Origin: Paramecium tetraurelia
Taxonomy: Eukaryota; Ciliophora; Oligohymenophorea; Peniculida; Parameciidae
NCBI RefSeq assembly: GCF_000165425.1
Contig: NW_001799016.1
Span: 124,001-188,000 of the forward strand
DNA length: 64,000 nucleotides
Reading direction: 5' to 3'
Shown here: piece after piece, positions 14,601 to 27,580 of the stretch
Layout: the number at the start of each line of letters is the position of its first letter
Position numbering within the stretch: position 1 is the first letter of the stretch
Program-made: the position numbers and the translations under genes
Notes under the pieces: generated by a model
Database searches by the model: none
What the model was told of the DNA's origin: nothing
What the model saw: only the letters and a program-made list of their open reading frames with translations

Positions 14601-17600
14601 AGTGGTTGGTTCAAATGGTAATAAGCTCCATAAGATGCTTGGTAAAACATGTTCAGAGTTTCATTAAATGAGAAACCATCAGATCAATACTTAGGAGATA
14701 GAACAATGGCTGCTTGGGTTGGAACATCTGAAGGAGGTATCATTCATTTACCAACCTACACTTACGCAAACATGAATGGAGGTGGCAATGCAAATGTTTG
14801 GAAGAATATCTAACACAAAGATAGACACACCAAATGGTTCTTCGTTTATTTTGGATACTCAAAGGCTTAAGCTAAGGCATATTCATACATCAAATGGTAA
14901 GCAGATGATGACTTCTTGAATTACGATAATACAAACCATTATTATGCACCAAACTTCTAAGTGTTCTTCGGAAGAGATAAGTTCTATACAGGATGGAATG
15001 GTAAGATTGCATTTGCTCAATTCAATTTGGGTAAAGGTGCATTCAGAAGTGCTAAAGATTTCACTCATCCCAATGATGCTTTCGGTATTGGAGCTGGTAT
15101 TGATAAATTAAGAAAGCCAGACACTGGATTTAAACCAGCTGATTCAGATCCTGCAGTCAAAGAAAATGCATTCAATTAGGATAAACCAATACATGATAAG
15201 AATGCTAATTCAGAGAATCCATTTGATGAGTATGGTTATGGATTTTGGATGAGATTCTTGACAGCCTACTCCATAGAGATTAAATAATGGTAAGAATGAG
15301 GCTTGGTATTTCATTGCTAGATTGGCCAATTAAGAGAAATATGATAACATTAGAATGGGAGACAGAATGTTGGCCATGTGGTAAGGACAAGGATATTATC
15401 ATTTCACAGCATCCAACATATTAACTGGAAATCCAAATATGATTCAAAATGTTAATTATCCAGAAGATATTGAAGGATTGTGGACTTATGTTTACTATTC
15501 ATACAGTGTAGAGGAGAACAAAGCTCAAGGTTTCATTAAGTTCGGAGAGGAGAATTTCAAATAGATCACACACTAAACAACCTAACCATTGACCAAATAT
15601 TTGAGATTCATAGTTGGTGGTAATGATGATAAGAGATACCCAGGATTCAATGGTTTATTCACATCAATTACATTCTCATCTTAAATAGGAGCTTATGTTG
15701 ACAGCATTGATGCTTTGAATAAATATGTTAATGCTAATCCATATCCCAAGTTGGATACTACTCCATAGAATTATTTATTAATCAAGGATCCAATTACTAG
15801 AAAACCAGAAAACGATTTCTTTTTGAGGGAATTCGGAGAAGACAATTAAAGATTCCCAGTTGAATACTCAATCAGTGGATGGTATAAATGGGTTGAAGGA
15901 ACTCCAGCAAATCAATGGTAGAATTTATACAGAGTATTATTGAAGAAGGAGCCAACAGATACTGCAATATTGGGAGATAGAACATTGGCTGGTTGGATTG
16001 GATTTGGTAATGTTCATTAGAGTACTTACACTTATGTAAATATGAATGGAGCAGGAAATAATAATATTTGGAAATAGACAGAACATAAAGATAGACATCT
16101 GAGATGGTTCTTTGTCTACCATGGATATTCAAGAAATGATCGATTATCATATGCCTATGTATAATACAAAAATGGAGCTGAATCATTATCATGGGATAAA
16201 GTTAACCATTACTTCGTTCCAAGATTTTATGTTTATGTAGGAAAGGATGCTATAAATGGATTCAATGGTCAAATTGGAGCTATTAATTTCAACATTGGAG
16301 CTGGTTCATTCAGAAAGGGAGATGATTTCACTCACGATAAACATTTCTTTGGATTTGGTGCTCCATTCGTTTAGACTAAAGTGAAACCATTCGACATCAA
16401 GGAGAGAACAACTGATATTTTAGTAAGTGCAGCCCCAAGTTAAGAGAAACCATCATTCACAAAAGTATTGCCAGAAGATGAAGTAGCAAGTTGCGAGGAG
16501 TATGGTTATGGTTTCTGGGCAAGATACTTGACTTAATATCCAACTCCATAGAAATCAGGAATGCAAGGTGAATGGACATTTGTTTCAAGATTAACAAAGA
16601 ACTCGAAATTGTAGGATATCACTTTAGGAGATAGAACTTTGGCAATATTCTTGAATAGAAATAGTGCTTTCCACATTACAACTTACAATGCTGGTAATCC
16701 AAACTCAATTGTAAATGCAGCTGCAAGACCAGATTTCGAAGGAATTTGGATCTACATTCATTTCAGTCATAATTTAGAGAAGAAATCAAGTGTTGCCTTA
16801 TTGAAGTATGGTGATGAGAAACCAGTGAAATATTAACAAGCTGCAGCTCATGTAGCACCAGCATTCCTACAATTCTATTTGGGAGGTAAAGACTTCTATA
16901 ATTCATGGAATGGTCAGTTCAGTGATGTTATGGTTTCAGCCAGCGAGGGTATCTTCATTGAAGATGAGGCTGCATTGATTAAGCATTTGTCAGGATTCAA
17001 GATGCCAGCCTAATTCAACTATGACTTGAAGACTTTCGAAGTAATTCCAAAGGAGTAAACCTTTGATGGCAAGTAAGAAGTCAAGGAATAAATGTTTGAG
17101 GAAGACGTTGCTTTGAGACCAGAGTATGCTTGGTCAGGATGGTTCAGATGGGATAATCTTCCAGCAGGTGCCTTCTTCCTGTATGCTAGATTGAGTATAT
17201 TCTAAGGACCAACAGATTTGTCTTATTTGGGAGATAGAACATTATCAGCATGGGCAGGACCAGGTAATATGATGCAATTCTCCACATATACATATGCTAA
17301 TTTAGTTGGAGGAGGAAATGCTGATAGTTGGAATAGAATAAACTCTGGATAAGAGTTGGTAAGATGGCATTATGTTTACTTTGGATATTCTTTGATTGAG
17401 AGAGCAGCTTATTACAGAGTAGAATTTAAGGGAAGATTGGAAGAATTCACTTTCAAAGATCACAAACACTACTACCCAAATAAATTCTCATTGTAAGTTG
17501 CTAGGGACAAGTTCTACTAACCATTTGCTGGTACCGCATCCTATTTCAGATTAAATGTTGGTGAAGGTGCTTACAGAATAAGTGGGTATGATAAAGCCAA

Positions 17601-20600
17601 GAATGACATCTTTGCTTATAATCTAGGCAAATAAGCATATGTTAAACCATCTCCTACCTTCGATTTCAATAGAGACTAATAGAAGGGAGTTTCTGACTCA
17701 CCAGTTGATGGAAAGGATCCAGTATGGTCAAAGAAAATGATTGGATCAGATTTGGATGATGTTAATGAATATGGTTATTCAATGTGGTTGAGACATATGG
17801 CCCATTATCCAGTTCAATTGCCAATAGGATTATACGATAAGCCCTGGTCATTTGTTGTCAGATTAACTAAGAATCAATAACTATAAGATATTACAGTCGG
17901 AGACAGAGTCTTGGCTAATTGGTTATATAACGGCAATTACTATCACTTTACTACTTATCATCAAAATAATCCCAACTTGATTTAGAATATCAACAATCCA
18001 GATGATATTGATGGTGTTTGGTATTATTTACACTTTGCTCACAGTCTTGGTAGAAAATAATCAATAGGTTTCTTACATAATGGACAGAAATTGAATAAGG
18101 TCGTTTTTGCTGCTGAACACATTGCACCAACTTTCTTATAATTATATTTGGGAGGAGTCAATCTCAATTATCCAGCATATAATGGTCAATTTGCTAATGT
18201 ATTATTCTCAGTAGGTGATGGAATCTTCAAAAAGGATGAGGCTGAGTTCAATGCATTCTTTAATGACCTTAAGTAACCAGATCCATTCAACAGAAATCTT
18301 GTAACCAAGAACATTGTTGAAGCACCAAAAGAATTCGGAAAGGATACTGCTGTAGATGAAAAGGTTTTCACTGAATTTGCTTTGACAGGAGAATACTCAT
18401 GGTCAGGTTGGTTCAAATGGACTCCAACTGTATAATAACCATGGCATTTAATGGTGAGATTGTCAAGTCTTCAAAACTCTGCTGATTTGAAATTCTTAGG
18501 AGACAGAGTCTTGAGTGCATGGGTTGGATAAGGATATCTCCATTTCACTTGTTATAGTGCTGTCAATATCGTAGTTGCTGGATATCCAAATCAAAATTAG
18601 AATATCAATTATGAGACAGATTATACAAAATGGCATTATGTTTACTTCGGATATTCAAGACTATAAAGATTAGCACATGCTAAAGTAGAATTTAAAGACA
18701 GAGTTGCTGAAGTACAATTCAAAAAATACATTCCAATACTTACCAAACAAATTCTCACTTTGTGCAGCCAAGGATAAATTCTACGCAGCATACAGTGGTA
18801 ATATTGCACATTTAAGATTAAACGGAGGTGATGGAGCTTTTGATCCTAAATCTTATGGTGATAACAAATAAGATATCTTCGGATACAATATTGGAAAAGA
18901 TAACGTCAAAGAGAAAGAACCAGAAGTAGATCCACTTAGATCATAAGAAGTATTAGATTCAGCATGGAATCAAGATAAACCAGTTTATTAGACTGAATTC
19001 AAGAAGGAAGATCTAGTTGGTATTTAGGAATATGGTTATGGATTCTATTATAGACATTTGGAATAATATCCAGCACAAATGAGAGAGGGTAGATTGGAAC
19101 CATGGTACATGATGTCAAGATTGTCATGGAATAAGGATGAAGGAAATATTAGAATGGGAGATCGATTATTGGCTACTTGGTAAGAATAAGCAGCTATTTT
19201 GTTTGTTACCAACAATTTACCAGGAGATCCAAATATGTTAGGTAGAATTAGTGTTGCTGAAAGAGAAGGATTATGGACATTCTTATACTTCAGTTATTCA
19301 TTGGGAAGATTAATTGGCAGTAGGTATTTTGAAATTCGATAACAATGATGAAGTATTCCATATTCCAATGAAATGCAATCACGGTAAAGTTGATTATTTG
19401 AAATTCACTTTGGGATCTGCACCTCCTCATTTCTACCCAAGATTCAATGGTTAATTTGCTAACTATGCAGTCAAACTAGGACCAGGTGCATTTGTTAAAA
19501 ATTATGATGCTAAGAAGAAGTATTTACTCAATAGAATCCCACATCCTGCTGGTGATGATAATAAATTCAGATAATTCAAAGTAGTGGAAGGTTAGAAACA
19601 ATTCAAGGGAGACAGTTAAGATGAAGTTATAGTTGAAATACCAAGTGATTTCAGCAAATTTGCAACAGAATACTCAATTTCAGGATGGCTCAGGTGGGAT
19701 ACTCCAGCTCTAGGTGCTCCATGGTTCAATGTATTCAGATTAAGTTTGTATAACGCAGATTTGAATGCTGAAAACAGATTTGGTGATAGAGATTTGGCAT
19801 TGTACAAACATAATACTTACTATCAATATCACACTTATAACTATAACCCAGGACAACCGTGGACATTTGAACATGTGATTCCTCATGCCGATTAACATTT
19901 GGCATGGCACTTCTTCTATTCTGGATATTCAAGAGACAAAGCAATTCAATACCATTTTATTTCCTTCTAAGAATCTGATGTCGAGAAAATATTTGATAAA
20001 TAGAAGCATCTTATAGTCAATAAACACTATTTGTCATTTGGTAAAGATTTCAAGAAATTCTACCCATCACACAGGGGTTTCACTGGTACTGCTAGTATGG
20101 TTAATTTGAATTATGGAGATGGTGCATTCACCATGAAACCATTCACCAAGAAGAATGACTTATTCTAATTTGCTGATGGAGAGAAGAAATACAGAAAACC
20201 ATTCTCATTAGTAGAAATCTGGAGTGATAAGAATAAATAAATACCCTCAATTTCTGATAGTAATGATATAGTCTATAATGTTGAATTGACAGATGCTAAG
20301 GACAATATCAGAGGATTAGATGAATATGGTTGGGTCGCATGGGTTAGATCATCCAGAACTGAACCAAAGAACTTACCATTTAGACCCCATACTCACTCTA
20401 TTGCTAGACTTTCAACTTAAAGAGTCAACAGAAATACTCAATAACCAGGAGACAGAGTACTAGTAGCATGGTAGTATTTCCCAACTTATTATTTCGCTAC
20501 TTACACTACAGGAAATTATGATGTAGGCTAACAAACTCCATTTAAGATTGTTGATGGTTACTGGAGATTCATCTCTATGTCTTATAAGAAGGGAGAAGTA

Positions 20601-23600
20601 AAGGCCTATGTTTACTTTGATGATAAAGATATTGCTGAATTAAAATTCGATGTTAAACATGAATTAGTTAATGAGTATTTGAGATTAACATGTGGTGGAG
20701 AGACTGAAATATTCAAATATAATAACTTCAATGGTCATTTATTAAATATTGGATTAAGATTAGGTTAGGGATCCCATATACCAACTAAAGATGACCTATT
20801 GAGATTTTTGTAAGGACCATGGAAATTACCAGATTAAGTTTAAATTGACTAATCAAGAGCGAGTTTGGGCATTTTGAAGGAAAAGAGGGAGTTTAAGGCT
20901 GATGCTGAACCATTTTGGGTAACTGTCAAACCAGAAGTAGCCAGAGGAAAAGATGAATATGCAATTTCAGGATGGGCAAGATGGGTAGATCCAGCTTCAA
21001 TTTAAGCATGGCATTTACTTTATAGAGTATAGATTTTCAATAAAGATACTGAGGGATTAAGGAATGCTGATAGACCAGGAGATAGAACATTATCCTGCTG
21101 GAAGGGTCAAGGATTTTTCTATTTTGCTACATATACAGTCGATTAAGGTCATGGTGGAGCATGGAACATTGAGAGAACAAATCCATATGATGAAGTTATG
21201 CACAAGAATTGGGTTTACTTCTATTAAGGATATTCAAGATCAAAGTAGAATGTTCACATTTACCTTAAATATCCCTCCAGAGATGTTCACTTTGATGTAC
21301 CAGTCAATCACTTTGTCCCAACTCAATTTTATGTTCAATTTGGTAAAGATCAATGGAGTGGTGGATGGAATGGTTACCTTGAATCTTGGTATTTCAATAC
21401 TGGTAATGGAGCATACAAGACTGCAGATTATGATAAAGATGAATCAGATTTATTATCATTTGGATTTGGTGGAAGAACCATTCCAAAGCCAAAGAATTGG
21501 GATTCTAAAGATATGTTCTAAAACAATTGGGGACCCTCTGACCAATCACTAGGAAAGGATGTCGAAATAACAGATGATTACATTAATGGATTGACTGAAT
21601 ATGGATATGGAATGTGGACTAGATTTATTTGGAATGGAGAAAGAAAACTAGTAGACAAACCAGCTTGGATGGCATTATCTAGATTGACATACAGACAAAA
21701 CTATTAAGGAGATGCAGCTTAAATTGGAGATAGATTATTGGCTATTTGGGTAGGATCTGGTTTCTATCATTTCACTACTTCTCAACCAGGAAATGCTAAT
21801 GTGGTAAACAATATAAACTACAATAATTTATTGGATGGATCTTGGAATTACATTTACTATGGATATAAGAAATTTGATAAGGGAGGAAATGTAGTAGGAC
21901 ATGTACTCTTTGGAGGCTCAGCCGTTAGATCAACCACTTTCCCTGAAATAGTAAATCATACTCCATTATCTGACTACTTATACTTCTGTGTTGGTAGTTC
22001 AGGTGCCAAATTGAGAACAAATTATCATTCATTTAATGGACATATCTCAAATGTTGAGTTGATGTTGGGAAATGGCGCTTTCTTCTCGAACCCAGATGAT
22101 CTAAGGAAAAGATTGCCAGAAATGCCTAAATTCCCATAATTAGCACCAATCAAAGAGGTCATCTTTTAGGATTAAAGAGATATGAAGAGAGAAGTGGGTC
22201 AAGTGGCACCTGTTGAATTTACTGATAAGTTTGCTGGATAAACTGAGTATTCAGTGTCAATTTGGTTCAAATGGTCTTCGATTTCAAGAGCAACTTGGGA
22301 AAATGTTTATACTCTCTCCTACAATGAACAAAATATCAGAGGAAATCACGTAAGACCAGGAGACAGAGTGTTATCATTATTCTAATATGCTGATCACAGA
22401 CAATTCTTCAGTACTTACACTACTCCAGATGTTGATGATGCTTTCTAATAAATCTTCACAGAATGCCCAACTCCAGCTCTTGATCAAATTGCTTGGGTTT
22501 ATGCTTATTATGCATACAGTAGAAAGCTTAACACTGTTTACAGTTTCTACAAGACTAGAACCACTGAATGTGACAAGAAATTGATAGCTTTCCATAGAGT
22601 GCCAAGATATTTAGGATTATATGTTGGAAAGGATGGAATTCACACTCCTTACAATGGCAAATACCAATAAATGTATTTGATGGCTGGAAATGGTGCCTAT
22701 AGAGACAAGGATATCTTGAGTTTTGATCCATATATTGCAGGTGCATTAGGAGTCTAATCTAAACCATATAAATGGGCAGAGAAGAAGGATGATTTCGATT
22801 TGTCATTTGATGGATACCTTGTAAAAGAATTTGATCCAGAAGCAGTAGATGGACATTCAGCCTATGCAATTGGATTCTGGAGTAGATACTTAACTGCAAT
22901 TCCAAAGAGAGTCTTAGACAAACCAGCATGGGTATCTATGGCTAGATTCACAGTCAATAGAGACTATTAAGATTAATCTAAGGTTGGAGACAGAACCCTT
23001 GCATTATGGTTAGGAAAAGGATTTTATGGATTTAGAACATATAATTTGGCTACCAATACTCCAACTATTGCTTAAGATATCAAGTATGATGACAAATTAG
23101 AAGGAGAATGGAATTTCATTTATTTCTGTTTCGCCAGTTCAAAACAATAAGCTATAGGTTATGTCAAGTTCGGCAGCTCAGGAGATATCAGCAGAGTTAA
23201 CTTCCCAGAAATCACACATAAACCAATTGAAGGTTTTGGTAAATTAATTATTGGAAAAGAATTCAATTATCAAGGATTCAACGGTAAGATTTCACAATTC
23301 TAAATGCTCTTTGGTGGACAAGGTTATGCTCCTGATGTAGAGACATTAGAAACCTTAATCAAGACTACTTTCCCATAACCAGATCTCAATATTCCTGATC
23401 CTTAGGTTCTAAAAATATAAGAAGATGAAGTCTAAAAGAGAGTTGGCGATTAATCCTCAAGTCTATGAATGGCCATATCAATATCAAGAGTCTCTTGAAT
23501 ACTCTATCTTCGGATGGTTCAGATATTCTTAACCTAAATTGTAGAGAGAAAATAATGTCTTTTTGAGATTGACAAACAATGAACCAGGTTATAGAAAAGA

Positions 23601-25515
23601 AGCAGCAATCGTAGGAGATAGAACACTCTTGATCATGTACTAGATAAATGAAGTAGTCTTCTCGACATACACTCTTGGCACTATTGATGATGGTTAAGTG
23701 GCTAACATTAGAAAACCAGCTCCACTTGGAAACAACTTTGGAGTTTGGACTTACGTTTGGTTCGGATATAGTTGGTCAAAGAGGCTTGCCTCGGGTATTG
23801 TGAAATTCCCACAAGACAAGGTTATTGTTCCATATGAGAATGTCTTACACATGGTACCTAAATATTTGGCCTTTTTCGCAGGATCAGATGGATTCTTAGG
23901 TGGATGGGAAGGACCAATGAGAAAAGTAGGAGCAATCTTTGGAAAAGGTGCTTACATTGATCCAAATAAAGGAAATTATGAGAATATGTTACCTAACTTG
24001 TTGGGATTGTAACCAAAGAAAGCAGATTGGAAACCCTCCAGAGAAGAAATTATTTTTGTTCCAATCAGAGATAGACCAGGATATGATTTGACATTCAGAG
24101 ATGAAGTAGGTGGTGTTACTGAATACGGTTATGGATTATGGACAAGATGGTTGATGACAACTCCAGAAAGAATTGTTGAGAAATCTTCATTCCATCAGTT
24201 AATCAGATTGACCAACACTGAGAGATATGAAGACAATGTTGCTCTTGGAAATAGAGTGTTGGCTATTTGGGCTGGTAAAGGATATTATCATTTCACTACT
24301 TATGACAAGAAGACTAACAAGGCATCCATATCTGCCAATACAAATTACGATGACTACTTTGAAGGACATTGGAACTACATCTATTATTCATTCACTGCAT
24401 AAGACACACCTAGGGCAGTTGGATTTGTTCACTTTGGAGATGTACCAGGATAAACAGTTTCTAGAATCGAATTAATTGATATTGCTCATAATCCATTAAA
24501 TGGATATGCTCGAGTGGTGGTTGCCAATAATGAATTCGGATACCCAGGATTTAATGGTATGATTACTGGCTTAAGAATCTTCTTTGCTTAAGGATTTGTT
24601 GGTTCCAAAGAATAATTCTTGAAAGATGTCTTAGCAGTCTAACCAAAACCATAATTGACAGTTCCTGCTAGAACAGACATCAATGTTTTGAAATAAGAGA
24701 GAGTAGTCAATAAAGGTGATTCTGGTATCCCCATTAAGACCTCTTATACTCAATTTTAGGGAGTACTTGAATATGCAGTTTCCGGTTGGGTACAAACTAG
24801 AAGAGGATAAATTGATGAATTGTCAAGAATGATCTTCAGGTTGACTATCAATGATCCAGCTATTCAAAAAGATAAATCATTGCCAGGTGATAGAACACTT
24901 ACATGTTTCTTATTCAAGGATGCATTAACATTCTCTACTTATGATTACGGAGAATTAGATAACAATGAGGATGACGAAAATGATATCTAATGGCCATCCA
25001 AGATAGGAGCCAATGGAGGAGAGTGGGTCTTCTTGTACTTCGGTTACAATTCCAAAATCAGAAAAGCCTTTGCTTACACACTCTTCTTGAACAGAGAATT
25101 AGGAAATCAATATAATGATTTGAAACACTTTGTTCCTAATAAGTTCTGGTTCTACTTGGGAGGAGATGGATTCAATCAATAATTTGAAGGTACAATGTTC
25201 AATTGGAATCTCAATTTCGGTGATGGTTCCTTCACAAACAAAGGTAAATCAGCTATTACTTCATGGCCCTATGAACCTTAACAATAAGCAGCTGATCAAC
25301 TTCTCTCAGTCTTACTTGGTAATCAAGGATTGAGTTCTATCAAATTGGAAAGATCAGCCGGACCAGCATCAGGATAATTGGATGTTAAAGGAGCTAACTC
25401 AGGAGTTGTAGAAAGAACAGCTGGAGCTAAGTCAGGAGTTACAGAACAATCAGAAGGAGCAAAATCTGGTAAATCAGAGACCGCCCCTGGACCTAAATCA
25501 GGATCTTCATAATGA
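2677..25515 (+). CDS. Giant secreted protein with 34 tandem LamG/ConA-like modules
   Basis: About 7,585 residues by protein homology between repeats. A signal peptide (MNNKTLLIVLLLACTLGG), three introns (2729-2752, 2993-3017, 3266-3290) and a 300-residue helical then Pro/Asp/Glu-rich stalk precede 34 modules of about 210 residues. Type A opens EYGYGFW; type B opens EYAFSGWFKW. Both carry GDR(T)L and end with PGFNG, the F-x-G-x-I/V pattern of laminin-G/concanavalin-like folds. No membrane anchor is seen; the end is a small G-A-K-S-G-rich tail. Likely a secreted or cell-surface carbohydrate- or matrix-binding fibre (inference). Nine single-base frame changes, near 9701, 10128, 10595, 11384, 14200, 15270, 18735, 19312 and 23460, interrupt an otherwise perfectly aligned repeat array; none can be an intron. 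Eight behave as one extra base and one (10595) as a missing base. Start, introns and TGA at 25513 are clear. Confidence 0.85.
3681..25330 (+). repeat. Tandem array of 17 A-B module pairs (period about 1,275 bp)
   Basis: Module starts (first codon of the E-Y motif). Type A: 3684, 5016, 6306, 7569, 8850, 10127, 11399, 12677, 13949, 15228, 16498, 17767, 19028, 20322, 21597, 22860, 24121. Type B: 4326, 5652, 6930, 8196, 9483, 10756, 12035, 13307, 14589, 15862, 17122, 18391, 19668, 20955, 22245, 23497, 24769. Pair length stays between about 1,260 and 1,330 bp. A signature: GDR.LAIW..GYYHFTT, then DIEG.WTY.YYSYS, then F.LGG....YP.FNG. B signature: WHN.FRVQ, GDRTL..W, TYTY.NMNG.GN, EWFFVY.GYSK, F.GFNGK. 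Pairs 1-10 resemble one another closely; pairs 11-17 diverge (A opens EYGYSMW, EYGYGFYYRH, EYGWVAWVR; B opens EYSIFGWFRY, EYAVSGW), which suggests repeated duplication or conversion of the 5' pairs. Confidence 0.9.
25351..25512 (+). repeat. Degenerate G-A-K-S-G repeats at the giant protein's C-terminus
   Basis: The last 54 residues carry at least five imperfect copies of a roughly ten-residue unit: AGPASG, KGANSG, AGAKSG, EGAKSG, PGPKSG. The tail is small, polar, and free of Trp and Cys, unlike the modules. It may be a flexible tail or a linkage site; no function can be read from sequence. Confidence 0.7.
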
Positions 25516-25893
25516 ATGATTTGATTATTCATATTAAATAAACATAATAAATACCATTTCTAAATTACTTAAATCCGTTGTGTTTTTATACAAAACCAAA
25601 AGATTAATTGATAATCATCTATTAACTCTAAAACCAGATTTATGTTGACCAGTTATTTTTAATTTAAATTATGTATACTTTTTTAATAATGCTTTTTTAT
25701 ATATTTAACAAAATAAAATCTTTTTTTTTTTATAAATATTTTAATATTCTGGCTTTTTCTCTTTCTAATCATCTCTGTACATAAGTAGTTTGATTTTATG
25801 AATTTTTTGATGAATATGCGAGCATATATAAGCGAATAATGGCATTTAAAGAAATTCTAATTTTTTATTTAAATTACGTTTTATATCGATTAT
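25516..25893. other. Intergenic region
   Basis: 378 bp of AT-rich DNA between two genes on the same strand, including a run of ten T at about 25721. No coding, RNA or repeat feature seen. Confidence 0.6.
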
Positions 25894-27278
25894 ATGAGTC
25901 ATTCACCTAAGGCTTTTACTTGGACTTAAACTTCCTGTACTGTGAAAATGAAAAGCAATTACTAAAACCTCGTTTAAACAGTTACTCCAAATCAAGGACC
26001 TGTTGGTTTGAAGATCGATACAGAGAGAGAATTTCAACACTCTTGTGATTTAGGATGGAATTGGCACAAAAGTTGGAATATCCCAAATATTTCTGTTAAA
26101 TTGAGCCTAAAAAACGATGAATGTGCTTAATGGATAAATTGTTAGGTAAAATAAAAAGAAATCTATTTTTAGGTTGAACTCAAGGCAGTCAAAGAACTGT
26201 AAGCAGATCTATTTGAAGAAGTTGGATTAGAAGGAACAACTAATTATGAATTAGTAGATGGAAGAGCATTTTTCACAGTAATTTCCTTAAACGATTTTAG
26301 GGTGTAAAATTTAATAGTACCACTTACAATCACCAAGGCCATAAATTTTAATTGCTTTTAATTATTAAAGAAAGAGAGAACATAATTATTTCATTACAGT
26401 CACCACCTATTTTTGTTGACAGTAGAAAAAGTGCTCGTGATGAACATCGATAAATACAATCTATCTCGCCTTTTGAACCTAAATACTTAGAAAGAAGCTT
26501 CTGTAAGAAGGAGAAGTATTAGAATGACATTGTTGATGCCCCAATTGAAAATAATGAAAATGGATTATATAATTATTTAACAGCTCCAAATATCAGAAAC
26601 AAAGTAAAAATATTTATTCATAAAGATTAAACATCCACTATTTCTGGCCTTAAAGTTTTCAAGATGTTTCAACGTTTACTATATGCCCGATGCTGAAGTC
26701 GAAAATCATCTTGTTGAACTATAGAAACAACTCTTGTCCAAATCACAAATTTCCCAATATCTTTTGGTGTTTTAATCAAATAATAACAGAATTAAGAGAA
26801 AGGTATACTTTGTATATATCAATTTAGATTGAGGATTCTTTGAATTAGCTATTTGGGTAGAGTAAAATCTAAGTTGTGGAAAAGAAGCATCTTAATGAAT
26901 TCACCCACCGTAAATTAGAATTCACTGCAGAGGATTATTAAGGATCTTATAATTAATTGACCCTTTTAATGAATCAGTTTACTCTTAATTAATAATAACC
27001 TTCAGAATTTTAATCATAGATTCCAAATCAAACACAATAGTAGGCTATTGAAATTGAACCTTAATCTTAATAATAAATTAAATTGCCCTTAAATCATCTA
27101 GAAAGAAAATCCGCTTTTAAAAAATACAAAGACTTTGATAAATTGCCAACCAAAAATTTCGAAGAAGAAAAGGCAGAACAATAATAAAGAGTAGAGAAGT
27201 TAAATAATATTCGAGAAATGGAAAAATATGAAAAAATTCAAAAAATAATTAAGATAGAGGAGAATAACAAAGATTAAT

Positions 27279-27326
<48 letters not shown>

Positions 27327-27512
27327 CATATTAGTAATTGTAAATTGCATCTAATTATTATACCAACTAATATAATTGCTTTAATCCTAATGTATATAAA
27401 TTTAATTATTTAGGTTTCAATGCTCTTTTAATAAAAATTGTAAGAACAACTATTATAATTTTATATGATTTAGTAATAGTTATTGCTCCTATAAATGCCT
27501 TCTTCTGTGTGA
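25894..27512 (+). CDS. Possible DNA-binding protein with poly-Gln tail
   Basis: Encodes 499 residues with five introns (26146-26172, 26278-26300, 26604-26625, 26803-26827, 27392-27413), all GTA...AG and giving an exact reading frame. The first half holds a compact region with GWNWHKSW, then FFTGVKFNSTTYNHQGHKF, then SPPIFVDSRKSARDE. This order (F..V.F..T...H.G..F followed by SPPI.V.SRK) recalls, from memory, the core of protist CudA-type transcription factors; that assignment is tentative. The second half is low-complexity: Gln-rich, a charged Lys/Glu coiled stretch, a run of about 15 Gln all coded by TAA, and a Gln/Leu-rich end. Nuclear regulation is an inference. It sits 68 bp ahead of the EF-hand gene on the same strand. 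Confidence 0.72.
27280..27325 (+). repeat. (TAA)n microsatellite coding poly-Gln
   Basis: About 15 uninterrupted TAA triplets inside the preceding gene. In this code they give a pure Gln run. Since no TAG or CAA breaks the run, it is likely young and prone to slippage. Confidence 0.85.
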
Positions 27513-27580
27513 TATTAAATTTATTATTAAACAAATTGATATTATCGAAATTAAAAATAAATAAAATTTAATTTTATCAG

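Noticed and set aside
3681-25330. The large tandem array as a mobile element or satellite
   Set aside because: The unit is a protein module in a single coding frame with a signal peptide; there are no terminal repeats, no transposase and no target-site duplication.
27270-27330. The TAA repeat as a non-coding microsatellite or gene end
   Set aside because: It lies inside a continuous frame in the Gln code and the following exon continues to a TGA stop.
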